Of a stretch of DNA of 10,000 nucleotides, positions 1 through 5,340 are shown one piece after another (position 1 is the stretch's first letter; every line of letters begins with the position of its first letter). Source of the DNA: an uncultured Dialister sp. Its GTDB lineage: Bacteria > Bacillota > Negativicutes > Veillonellales > Dialisteraceae. Under the pieces are notes generated by a model that was not told where the DNA came from, did no database searches, and saw only the letters and a list, made by a program, of their open reading frames with translations. Location: NCBI RefSeq assembly GCF_900538805.1, contig NZ_UPZP01000004.1, positions 1 to 10,000 of the forward strand. Direction: 5' to 3'. Both the position numbers and the translations under genes were made by a program.

Positions 1-1
1 T

Positions 2-77
2 GGGCGATTAGCTCAGCTGGGAGAGCGTCTGCCTTACAAGCAGAATGTCAGCAGTTCGATCCTGTTATCGCCCACCA
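2..77 (+). tRNA. tRNA-Val (anticodon TAC)
   Basis: A complete cloverleaf can be drawn by eye. The acceptor stem is GGGCGAT (2-8) with ATCGCCC (67-73), followed by discriminator A74 and an encoded CCA at 75-77. The D arm is the usual GCTCAGCTGGGAGAGC. The anticodon stem TCTGC/GCAGA encloses the loop CTTACAA, whose anticodon TAC reads GTA/GTN valine codons. The T arm AGCAG-TTCGATC-CTGTT closes with one G-U pair. No intron is present and the length is 76 nt. It is followed closely by a terminator, so it is the last, or the only, gene of its transcript; anything upstream lies outside the window. Confidence 0.97.
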
Positions 78-80
78 CAA

Positions 81-118
81 AAAAAGACACTATGTGCTTC
101 GCGCCGTAGTGTCTTTTT
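81..118 (+). terminator. Rho-independent terminator of tRNA-Val
   Basis: A 12-bp perfect stem (81-92 with 107-118, AAAAAGACACTA/TAGTGTCTTTTT) has a 14-nt loop that can fold further as a small UUCG-like hairpin. The 3' arm ends in a T run. It begins 3 nt after the tRNA CCA end. Confidence 0.85.
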
Positions 119-132
119 GTTTTACTTCCCCT

Positions 133-230
133 GTCCTTCCTGCCCCATCGTCATTCTGAGCGCAGCGAAGAATCTTAGTACATACACCCATTGACTCCCC
201 TATTTTTAAATACCGTTTAGCAGGAAGAAC
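133..230. repeat. Palindrome-ended dispersed element, copy 1
   Basis: The ends are an inverted repeat: CTTCCTGC (136-143) with GCAGGAAG (220-227), extendable to 133/230 with one mismatch. Inside is a hairpin: ATTCT (153-157), GA, GC, loop GCA (162-164), GC, GA, AGAAT (169-173). Its two GA dinucleotides face each other as tandem G-A mismatches. A second copy of about the same length lies at 6694-6790 and shares the blocks CATCGTCATTCTGAG, GCGAAGAATCT and TAAATACC. The core resembles a TCATTCTGAGCG-type motif that I remember as widespread in unrelated bacterial genomes; this was not checked. No open reading frame is present. It could be a MITE-like relic or a structured intergenic repeat. Confidence 0.7.
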
Positions 231-253
231 TTTTTATCAACATTTCACCATCG

Positions 254-301
254 CACCAGTCAACTAGTCCACTAGCTCACTAGCACACCAGTCCACTAAA
301 A
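254..301. repeat. 8-bp tandem array, six units
   Basis: Six consecutive octamers are in exact register: CACCAGTC, AACTAGTC, CACTAGCT, CACTAGCA, CACCAGTC, CACTAAAA. A weaker seventh, CACCATCG, precedes them at 246-253. The last unit merges into the A run of the following terminator. It is non-coding and sits between the palindrome-ended element and the racemase terminator. Confidence 0.75.
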
Positions 302-334
302 AAGAGGACGCACCATCAGGGCATCCTCTTTTTT
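298..334 (-). terminator. Terminator of the racemase gene (bidirectional shape)
   Basis: An 11-bp perfect stem, AAAAAAGAGGA (298-308) with TCCTCTTTTTT (324-334), has a 15-nt loop and begins 7 nt past the racemase stop codon. A/T runs on both sides mean it could also stop + strand transcripts, but its position fits the - strand gene. Confidence 0.85.
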
Positions 335-340
335 CATTTT

Positions 341-1588
341 TTATTCTTCCATGGGAAGGGTGGAGCCTCCCACGGGGATGACGTACACGCTGGCGTCCTT
401 TCCCATCTTGTCCAGTGCAGCATCTACAGCCTGCTGCAGGTCATGGAAGGGAGTCATGTTTGCCTTAGTCACCATGGCATCATCCATATCGGTGACAAGG
501 TAAATGCTGCATTTCTTCTGCACCAGGGCCAGGGCTGCCGATTTATGGCCGCCCAGTTCGAAGTGCTCATGAATGGCTTTGATTCTATCGTCGGGGGTAT
601 CATATTTCTGAATCCATTCACCGAAGACGCTGCTGCCGTAGCCTTCTTTACAGGAAGCAGAAACCACCATGATGCCGCCCTCTTTCACTGCATGCTTGGC
701 ATTGTCGATGGATTTCTGGGCCTGGTACAGGTTGATATCCTTCGGATAGCCGCCGGTGGAAACAATGACCACATCTGCGGGCTTGTCGATTTTGATTTTA
801 TAAATGCTGTCCAGGAAACGGCAGGCTTCCCGATGGGCCTCTATCCTGTCACCGGCAGCTGCAAAGGCAATCTTCTTATGGTCATCCAGGGCCACGTTGA
901 CGATGAAATCTACAGGACAGAAATTGTATACTTCCTCAATATCCTCGCGCACCGGATTTCCTTCCAGATGGCCGGCGTAAGCGCCAGGGCGGATCATGTT
1001 CTTATGGTTGGACTGGATGGCGTCATGGGAGGATACGCCGGGCATAATGGCCTTCATGCCGCCGGAGTAGCCTGCAAAATAATGGTATTCCACATTGCCT
1101 GTGAGGATTCGCCGGTCCGCCTCTGCCACGGTCTTGAAAATATCGACGGATGTTCCGTTTTTGCAGGTGCCCATGTGGATGCACTCTTCCGGGTCGCTGT
1201 CGATACACTTGATGCGGCTGTAAATGTCTTCTCCCACCAGTCTTTTCTTTTCCTCTTCCGTCTGCTTCCTGTGGGAGCCCAGGCCGAAGACGACGGTGAT
1301 ATCCTCATCCTTCACTCCTGCCTTTTCCAGTTCCTCCACCACGCATGGAACCATGACCCAGGAAGGAGCCGGGCGGGTCACGTCGCTGGCTACAATAACG
1401 ATTTTCTCACCGGGCTTTACGATTTCAGAAAGCCTCGGCGTGCCGATGGGATGGGCCAGTGCCCGCCGTACTTCTGCGGCCTCCGACTCCACTGCCGGGC
1501 ATTTTTTCGGGTTCAGTTCCACCGGATGGTGGCTGTCATCCACGTGAAAGGGCACATAATCCTTGAAATATTTAATTTTGAATTCCAT
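341..1588 (-). CDS. larA: LarA-family (DUF2088) nickel-dependent racemase, lactate racemase-like
   Basis: The 415-residue product resembles LarA, which racemises or epimerises 2-hydroxyacids with a nickel-pincer nucleotide cofactor. The residues known to matter in Lactiplantibacillus plantarum LarA are all present with matching spacing: D69 and R72 in SDVTRP, H106 in GSHR, H169 in EYHYFAG, the cofactor-binding K179 in GGMKAIMPG, H195 in SNH, and Q289/K292 in YQAQK. It is therefore probably active, but the superfamily covers several hydroxyacids and the substrate cannot be read from sequence. The cofactor-making genes larB, larC and larE are not in this window. The frame extends 3 codons further to an ATG at 1597, but that ATG directly abuts AAGGAG (1598-1603); the ATG at 1588 is 9 nt from it and is preferred. 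The gene is monocistronic, with its own -10 and terminator. Confidence 0.9.
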   Translation of the reverse strand: MEFKIKYFKDYVPFHVDDSHHPVELNPKKCPAVESEAAEVRRALAHPIGTPRLSEIVKPGEKIVIVASDVTRPAPSWVMVPCVVEELEKAGVKDEDITVVFGLGSHRKQTEEEKKRLVGEDIYSRIKCIDSDPEECIHMGTCKNGTSVDIFKTVAEADRRILTGNVEYHYFAGYSGGMKAIMPGVSSHDAIQSNHKNMIRPGAYAGHLEGNPVREDIEEVYNFCPVDFIVNVALDDHKKIAFAAAGDRIEAHREACRFLDSIYKIKIDKPADVVIVSTGGYPKDINLYQAQKSIDNAKHAVKEGGIMVVSASCKEGYGSSVFGEWIQKYDTPDDRIKAIHEHFELGGHKSAALALVQKKCSIYLVTDMDDAMVTKANMTPFHDLQQAVDAALDKMGKDASVYVIPVGGSTLPMEE

Positions 1589-1610
1589 TTCGTCCATCTC
1601 CTTATATATG

Positions 1611-1662
1611 GAAATATAGGGTTTACAGCGTCGTAACGATGTATTTCTATATTTTTATTATA
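1611..1662 (-). promoter_or_regulatory. Promoter and palindromes upstream of larA-like gene
   Basis: Read on the - strand, a perfect TATAAT lies at 1662-1657; no good -35 box is found at 16-18 nt. Around the predicted start of transcription is an inverted repeat, AAATATAG (1612-1619) with CTATATTT (1647-1654). Between its arms is a small palindrome, TCGTAACGA (1631-1639), which pairs with one extra G-C and a G-T step on its flanks. These could be an operator for a substrate-responsive regulator; no regulator gene is nearby. Confidence 0.45.
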
Positions 1663-1703
1663 CCCTATTCTGCCAAAGAATCCCATAAAAAATGAATAAA
1701 ATA

Positions 1704-1726
1704 GGCCCCTGCCTTTCGCAGGAGCC
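1704..1726 (-). terminator. Terminator of the DAHP synthase operon
   Basis: On the - strand, GGCTCCTGC pairs with GCAGGGGCC (9 bp, one G-U) around the loop GAAAG, followed by TATTTTATT. It lies 24 nt past the DAHP synthase stop codon. Confidence 0.85.
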
Positions 1727-1750
1727 CTCTTTTCACCATATAAGGCAGTC

Positions 1751-2782
1751 TTATGCCATATCTGCCAGGGATAGAATCAAATCCCTGCTCTTTTCCCAGC
1801 CCAGGCAGGGGTCGGTGATGGATTTTCCGTAAACCCCTTCCCCGATTTTCTGGTTTCCATCTTCGATGTAGCTTTCAATCATGAGACCTTTCACCAGATG
1901 ACGGATGTCCTCCGTATACTTCCGGCTGGCCATGACGTCCCGGGCAATGCGGATCTGCTCCATGTACTTCTTGCCGGAATTGTTATGATTGCAGTCCACC
2001 ACGATGGCCGGATTCTGCAGATCCCTTTCGCCGTACATATCTGACACCTTCCGCAGGTTTTCATAGTGGTAGTTAGGCATGCTGGTACCGAAATGGTTCA
2101 CGTAGCCCCGAAGGATGGCATGGGCCAGGGGATTGCCGGTGGTATGGACTTCCCATCCGTGGAAAAGGAAATCCTGCTCGCTCTGGGCAGCTTCGATGGA
2201 ATTCATCATAACCGACAAATCGCCGGAAGTGGGGTTCTTCATGCCCACCGGAATGCCTGCGCCGCTGGCAATCATGCGGTGCAGCTGGTCTTCCACGGAA
2301 CGGGCGCCGATGGCGCCGTAGGAAAGAAGGTCCGACAGGTAGCGGTGGTTTTCGGGATACAGGATTTCTTCGGCACAGGTAAAGCCGGTCTGTTCTATGA
2401 CATGGACATGCATGCGGCGAATAGCCTTAATGCCTTCCATCATATTTTCCTTTCCCTCCGGGTCCGGCTGGTGGAGCATGCCCTTGTACCCCTTGCCGAT
2501 GGTTCTGGGCTTATTGGTATATACCCGGGGAATGATGAAGAGCCTATCCTTGACCTCTTCCGCCACTTTGGCCAGGCGTGTGCAGTAATCCAGCACCGCC
2601 GGTTCATTGTCCGCCGAGCAGGGGCCGATAATGAGGAGGAATCGGTCATCCTTTCCTGTCATAATATCGGCAATTTCCCGGTCTCTCTTTTCTTTTAATT
2701 TCTGAAATTCCTTTTTCAGCGGAATTTCCTGTTTGATTTCCATAGGTTCCGGAAGTTTCCGGATGAACTGCATTTGTTCCAT
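1751..2782 (-). CDS. aroF: 3-deoxy-7-phosphoheptulonate (DAHP) synthase, class I AroF/G/H type
   Basis: This enzyme condenses phosphoenolpyruvate with erythrose 4-phosphate, the first step of the shikimate pathway to aromatic amino acids. The 343 residues are close to the ~350 usual for the AroF/G/H family. Family motifs are intact: GPCSAD (53-58; metal-binding C55), PRVYTNKPRT (85-94; K91, R93), GARSVEDQLHR (159-169), GMKNPTSGD (180-188; K182), DCNHNNSGK (263-271; H266), MIES (E303) and YGKSITD (318-324; D324). A ~45-residue N-terminal extension before the barrel is kept. In AroF/G/H enzymes this region takes part in feedback control, but which amino acid inhibits this one cannot be told, so the symbol's final letter is uncertain. 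AAGGTG ends 5 nt before the ATG. It is the last gene of a three-gene operon, 26 nt after the TIGR04076-type gene. Confidence 0.94.
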   Translation of the reverse strand: MEQMQFIRKLPEPMEIKQEIPLKKEFQKLKEKRDREIADIMTGKDDRFLLIIGPCSADNEPAVLDYCTRLAKVAEEVKDRLFIIPRVYTNKPRTIGKGYKGMLHQPDPEGKENMMEGIKAIRRMHVHVIEQTGFTCAEEILYPENHRYLSDLLSYGAIGARSVEDQLHRMIASGAGIPVGMKNPTSGDLSVMMNSIEAAQSEQDFLFHGWEVHTTGNPLAHAILRGYVNHFGTSMPNYHYENLRKVSDMYGERDLQNPAIVVDCNHNNSGKKYMEQIRIARDVMASRKYTEDIRHLVKGLMIESYIEDGNQKIGEGVYGKSITDPCLGWEKSRDLILSLADMA

Positions 2783-2808
2783 AGCGTCACCTTCAGCCAG
2801 GGATGAAA

Positions 2809-3081
2809 TTATTCATCCACCTTTTCTATTTTGAATACATTAATGGTTTCCACATCGGGGCAGCAGAAGACGGCCGTCCCCTTCTCCTGTCCCGGCTGGG
2901 GAATTTCACCGCCGTAGCGGAGGATATCTATATAAGGAAAAGCTACGTGCATCACCATGGGGCATATCTGCCCCCGGTCCCTGTCGAAATCCCAGGAATC
3001 GCCCACTCTGTGGCCTCTATGGCAGGGGCATTTTCCCAGCCTGTCAATACAGGTAATCTTTATTTTCGGTCTTCTCGGCAT
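2809..3081 (-). CDS. Small Cys-rich TIGR04076-type protein
   Basis: The 90-residue cytosolic protein matches my memory of the TIGR04076 family, whose function is unknown. The features seen are a basic N terminus, then GKCPCHRGHRVGD (16-28), ICPMVMH (39-45), a PYIDILRYGGEIP block (49-61) and CCPD (73-76) before a final beta-strand-like NVFKIEKV. Cysteines C18, C20, C40, C73 and C74, with two histidines near C20, could bind a metal or a cluster; that is inference. A clear GGAGGT lies 9 nt before the ATG. The first 22 bp overlap the end of the pyridoxal kinase gene, so the two are probably translationally coupled, and the DAHP synthase gene follows 26 nt later. Confidence 0.82.
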   Translation of the reverse strand: MPRRPKIKITCIDRLGKCPCHRGHRVGDSWDFDRDRGQICPMVMHVAFPYIDILRYGGEIPQPGQEKGTAVFCCPDVETINVFKIEKVDE

Positions 3082-3899
3082 GAATCAAGCACCTCCAAAC
3101 AGTTTTCCACAGGAATTCCCTTGAAGGAATCGCCGCTGTTTCTGCTTAATACAATCATCTGACGGACCGCCAGCATGGCACGGTCCACGGAATCCATCAT
3201 GGATACTCCGTTCATTACATTTCCCATGAATATGGCGGAAAAAATATCGCCGGTACCGGGGAAACGGACAGGAATCATATCAAAGGTCCTGAGGAAATAT
3301 TCTCCCCTTTCCCCGTCAAAGCCGGCCACCGCATCTGAGCCGTCCACCTTCGCACTGGTAATGGCTACGGACCCATTCCCTATGCGATGAAGCTTTCCCA
3401 AAAGATTCTTCATGGCCACCCAGGAGAGCCCCTCCTTTTCATAGGGCTCTCCTGCAAGGAGGGCTGCTTCCGTATAATTGGGAACCATGTAGTCCGCCTG
3501 GGAAATCAGCCGCCCCATGCCCTCCACCGTCCGCTTGGTCAAGCCGTTATACAGACGGCCTTCATCCCCCATGATGGGGTCCACAAAAATTTTCGTTCCC
3601 TTCTCCCGCTCCCGACTGCAGTAATTGGCAATCATGGCAGCCTGGGTGGGGGAGACGATAAAGCCTGTGGAAATGGCGTCAAAAGAAAAGCCCAGGGACT
3701 TCCACACCCCCAGCGTATTCCTCATATATTCCGTAGTATCCAGAATTTCAAAGCGCCCGTAGTCCAGCGTATTGGAAACAAGGGCTGTAGGCAGATTATA
3801 CACATGATGGCCCATATGCGTCAGCACCGGCATCATAGCCGCCAGCGCCACCTCTCCGTATCCCGGCAGGTCATTGACCAGTAACAGCTGTTTTCCCAA
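3060..3899 (-). CDS. Pyridoxal/pyridoxamine kinase (PdxK/PdxY family)
   Basis: A ribokinase-fold kinase of 279 residues (E. coli PdxY has 287) that should phosphorylate B6 vitamers, salvaging them to pyridoxal phosphate. Motifs seen are an N-terminal strand with PGYG (12-15), ALVSNTLDYG (39-48), DPIMGDEGRLY (107-117), the PNYTEA block (140-145) and PGTGD (214-218), whose D218 is the expected catalytic base. The start is a TTG: no ATG occurs until residue 22, which would delete the first strand, and GAGGG lies 6 nt upstream of the TTG. The segment NDLPGYG replaces the QSHVVYG seen in E. coli PdxY, so vitamer preference may differ. It is the first gene of the operon, and its end overlaps the next gene by 22 bp. 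Confidence 0.87.
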   Translation of the reverse strand: MGKQLLLVNDLPGYGEVALAAMMPVLTHMGHHVYNLPTALVSNTLDYGRFEILDTTEYMRNTLGVWKSLGFSFDAISTGFIVSPTQAAMIANYCSREREKGTKIFVDPIMGDEGRLYNGLTKRTVEGMGRLISQADYMVPNYTEAALLAGEPYEKEGLSWVAMKNLLGKLHRIGNGSVAITSAKVDGSDAVAGFDGERGEYFLRTFDMIPVRFPGTGDIFSAIFMGNVMNGVSMMDSVDRAMLAVRQMIVLSRNSGDSFKGIPVENCLEVLDSCREDRK

Positions 3900-3929
3900 A
3901 ATATCCCTCTTTCCTGCAATGGTGTGCTT

Positions 3930-3942
3930 CTATTTTATCATA
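3930..3942 (-). promoter_or_regulatory. Extended -10 of the pyridoxal kinase operon
   Basis: On the - strand, TATGATAAAATAG contains TGA-TAAAAT, an extended -10 form. TTTACA lies upstream but at 20 nt, which is too far for a standard -35, so the TG extension may carry the activity. The identical 13-mer precedes the coiled-coil gene (5303-5315). Confidence 0.5.
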
Positions 3943-3945
3943 TCT

Positions 3946-3973
3946 TTGAAAAAAGCATGTAAAAGAATATAAT
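3946..3973 (+). promoter_or_regulatory. Promoter of the DNA glycosylase gene
   Basis: TTGAAA (3946-3951) and a perfect TATAAT (3968-3973) are separated by 16 nt, giving a leader of about 45 nt before the ATG. The element lies back to back with the - strand -10 at 3930-3942, so the two divergent transcription units share about 125 bp. Confidence 0.6.
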
Positions 3974-4024
3974 GAAACCAATGATTCATTCACAAGTCCC
4001 TGAAGTTTAAGAAAAGAGCACCTC

Positions 4025-4840
4025 ATGCATATTTTTATCAAAGATGACTTTGACCTTCATAAAATCATACACAGCGGCCAGTGCTTCCGGGCCGTGGAAA
4101 AGGACAACGGTGTATTCCGTTTCACCACCAAAAGCCATGTCCTCTACATCCGTCATATCAAGGGCATCCATTATGATGTTTCCTGTTCCCGCTACCTTTG
4201 GACTCACGTGTGGAAGCCTTACTTTGACCTAAGCGAAAACTACCGGAACATCTGTAACACCATAGACAGAAATGACCTATACCTCCAAAAAGCGGCCGCC
4301 TACAGCAGGGGCATCCGAATCCTTAAACAGGACCCATGGGAAACCATGATTACCTTTATCATTTCCCAAAGGAAATCCATTCCTGCCATTTCCACCTCCG
4401 TGGAAAAACTGTGCCACATGGCTGGGAATCAAATCGAAACGCCAATGGAATCGGTCTACACCTTTCCTTCACCGGAAAAACTTGCCGCCCTGCCGGAAGA
4501 AGACCTCAGGGCCTGCTCTTTAGGCTACCGCATCCCCTATATCCACAAAACAGCGGAAATCATAAAAAAGTCGCCACACCTTTTCGAGGACATGGCGGCA
4601 TATGATGATGAAAAACTGCTGGAAAGCCTTATGAACCTGCCTGGCATAGGCATCAAGGTGGCCAGCTGCATTGCCCTATTCAGCTTCCACCGCATTGCCC
4701 TGGCACCGGTGGACGTATGGATACAGCGGGTCATAGACCGCTTTTATGAGGGCAGAAATCCATTTCCTTCCTATGGAAACAGGGCCGGCATTATGCAGCA
4801 GTACCTTTTCTACTATGCCCAGAGCACAGGCATGAAATAA
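4025..4840 (+). CDS. 8-oxoguanine DNA glycosylase/AP lyase, OGG-type HhH-GPD protein
   Basis: A base-excision repair enzyme that should remove oxidised guanine and nick the abasic site. The 271 residues run in OGG order: an N-terminal domain opening with FDLHKIIHSGQCFR (9-22), the helical block DPWETMITFIISQRKSI (103-119), LGYRIPYI (166-173), and a helix-hairpin-helix LPGIGIKVASC (205-215) with K211 at the Schiff-base lysine position and D230 in APVDVW as the catalytic aspartate. Having both the Lys and the Asp favours a bifunctional OGG over an AlkA-type methyladenine glycosylase, which lacks the Lys. Oddity: where human OGG1 has Asn149-Asn150 facing the orphan cytosine, this protein has R116-K117. 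The ribosome binding site is weak. It is a single gene that ends 4 bp from the opposing coiled-coil gene. Confidence 0.85.
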   Translation: MHIFIKDDFDLHKIIHSGQCFRAVEKDNGVFRFTTKSHVLYIRHIKGIHYDVSCSRYLWTHVWKPYFDLSENYRNICNTIDRNDLYLQKAAAYSRGIRILKQDPWETMITFIISQRKSIPAISTSVEKLCHMAGNQIETPMESVYTFPSPEKLAALPEEDLRACSLGYRIPYIHKTAEIIKKSPHLFEDMAAYDDEKLLESLMNLPGIGIKVASCIALFSFHRIALAPVDVWIQRVIDRFYEGRNPFPSYGNRAGIMQQYLFYYAQSTGMK

Positions 4841-4881
4841 AAAATCAAAATTTCAAGCCCGCTTTTTTCAGCGTTTTGAAA
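4841..4881 (-). terminator. Possible weak terminator of the coiled-coil gene
   Basis: On the - strand, TTTCAA (4881-4876) can pair with TTGAAA (4856-4851), with an inner CGC/GCG pairing, followed by TTTTGATTTTTT. It overlaps the last codons of the coiled-coil gene. The stem is short and the loop large, so it is uncertain. Confidence 0.35.
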
Positions 4882-5267
4882 GTGTAAGTCAGGATATGAT
4901 ACAAAGTCTCACTGTCTTCGGCGGTGAGATTTTTTTCATCCACATTTTTCAAATCCTTATAATAGAAACCCAGCTTCTTCTCCAGCTCCGCCCGGATTTC
5001 AGAAGGAGGAACCGAATCATCCTTCTTCCGGTCTCCGCTGTCCTTTGCCTCCTGCTTCAGGGATACAATCTCCGCCTCCAGCTGGAAAGCCTTTTCCTGC
5101 AGATTCTCATTTTCCTTACGAAGCGCTTCAATGGTCAGGTTCAATCCTTCATTGGCATCCCGTTCTTGGGAAAGATTCACCTCTAGACATTCCAATGTTC
5201 CCTTCAACGCTTCTATGGTATCCCTGGCCGCCAGGAATCCCTCCCGATTCACACCGTTTCCATTCAT
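4845..5267 (-). CDS. Hypothetical coiled-coil protein
   Basis: I do not recognise this 140-residue protein. Residues ~14-75 form a highly charged heptad-like helix rich in Leu, Glu and Lys (for example IEALKGTLECLEVNLSQE and ALRKENENLQEKAFQLEAEI), predicted to be a coiled coil. A polar linker (KDSGDRKKDDSVPPSE) follows, then a compact C-terminal ~50 residues with FYYKDLKNVDEKNLT and a final helix ending LKKAGLKF. There is no signal peptide or membrane segment, so it is probably cytosolic. The frame extends to an ATG at 5285, but the Shine-Dalgarno AGGAGGT (5280-5274) would then lie within codons 2-4; the ATG at 5267, 6 nt after it, is the real start. It lies 73 bp downstream of the hydrolase on the same strand and has its own likely promoter. 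Confidence 0.75.
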   Translation of the reverse strand: MNGNGVNREGFLAARDTIEALKGTLECLEVNLSQERDANEGLNLTIEALRKENENLQEKAFQLEAEIVSLKQEAKDSGDRKKDDSVPPSEIRAELEKKLGFYYKDLKNVDEKNLTAEDSETLYHILTYTFKTLKKAGLKF

Positions 5268-5273
5268 ATATAT

Positions 5274-5280
5274 ACCTCCT
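5274..5280 (-). promoter_or_regulatory. Shine-Dalgarno of the coiled-coil gene
   Basis: AGGAGGT on the - strand, 6 nt from the ATG at 5267. It decides between that ATG and the in-frame ATG at 5285, which lies upstream of it. Confidence 0.85.
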
Positions 5281-5302
5281 GTCATACATGAAATGCTTTA
5301 CC

Positions 5303-5315
5303 CTATTTTATCATA
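5303..5315 (-). promoter_or_regulatory. Extended -10 of the coiled-coil gene
   Basis: TATGATAAAATAG on the - strand carries TGA-TAAAAT and is identical to the 13-mer upstream of the pyridoxal kinase operon. The -35 region is only A/T-rich (ATTTTAAA). It lies about 40 nt upstream of the start codon, in the gap after the hydrolase stop. Confidence 0.5.
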
Positions 5316-5340
5316 CAAAGCAGTATTTAAAATAAAAACT

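Noticed and set aside
254..301. CRISPR array
   Set aside because: The 8-bp units are contiguous with no spacers; the 9-bp array at 6466-6501 is likewise too short and unspaced.
1588..1597. Longer starts for the racemase (1597), coiled-coil protein (5285) and hydrolase (6291 or 6354)
   Set aside because: In each case the only good Shine-Dalgarno lies against or downstream of the longer start, or the extension precedes a membrane anchor; the inner ATGs have normal spacing.
443..1636. A 397-codon open frame on the + strand antisense to the larA-like gene
   Set aside because: The opposite strand encodes a protein with all LarA catalytic residues and a proper ribosome binding site; this frame has no motif and is a codon-usage shadow.
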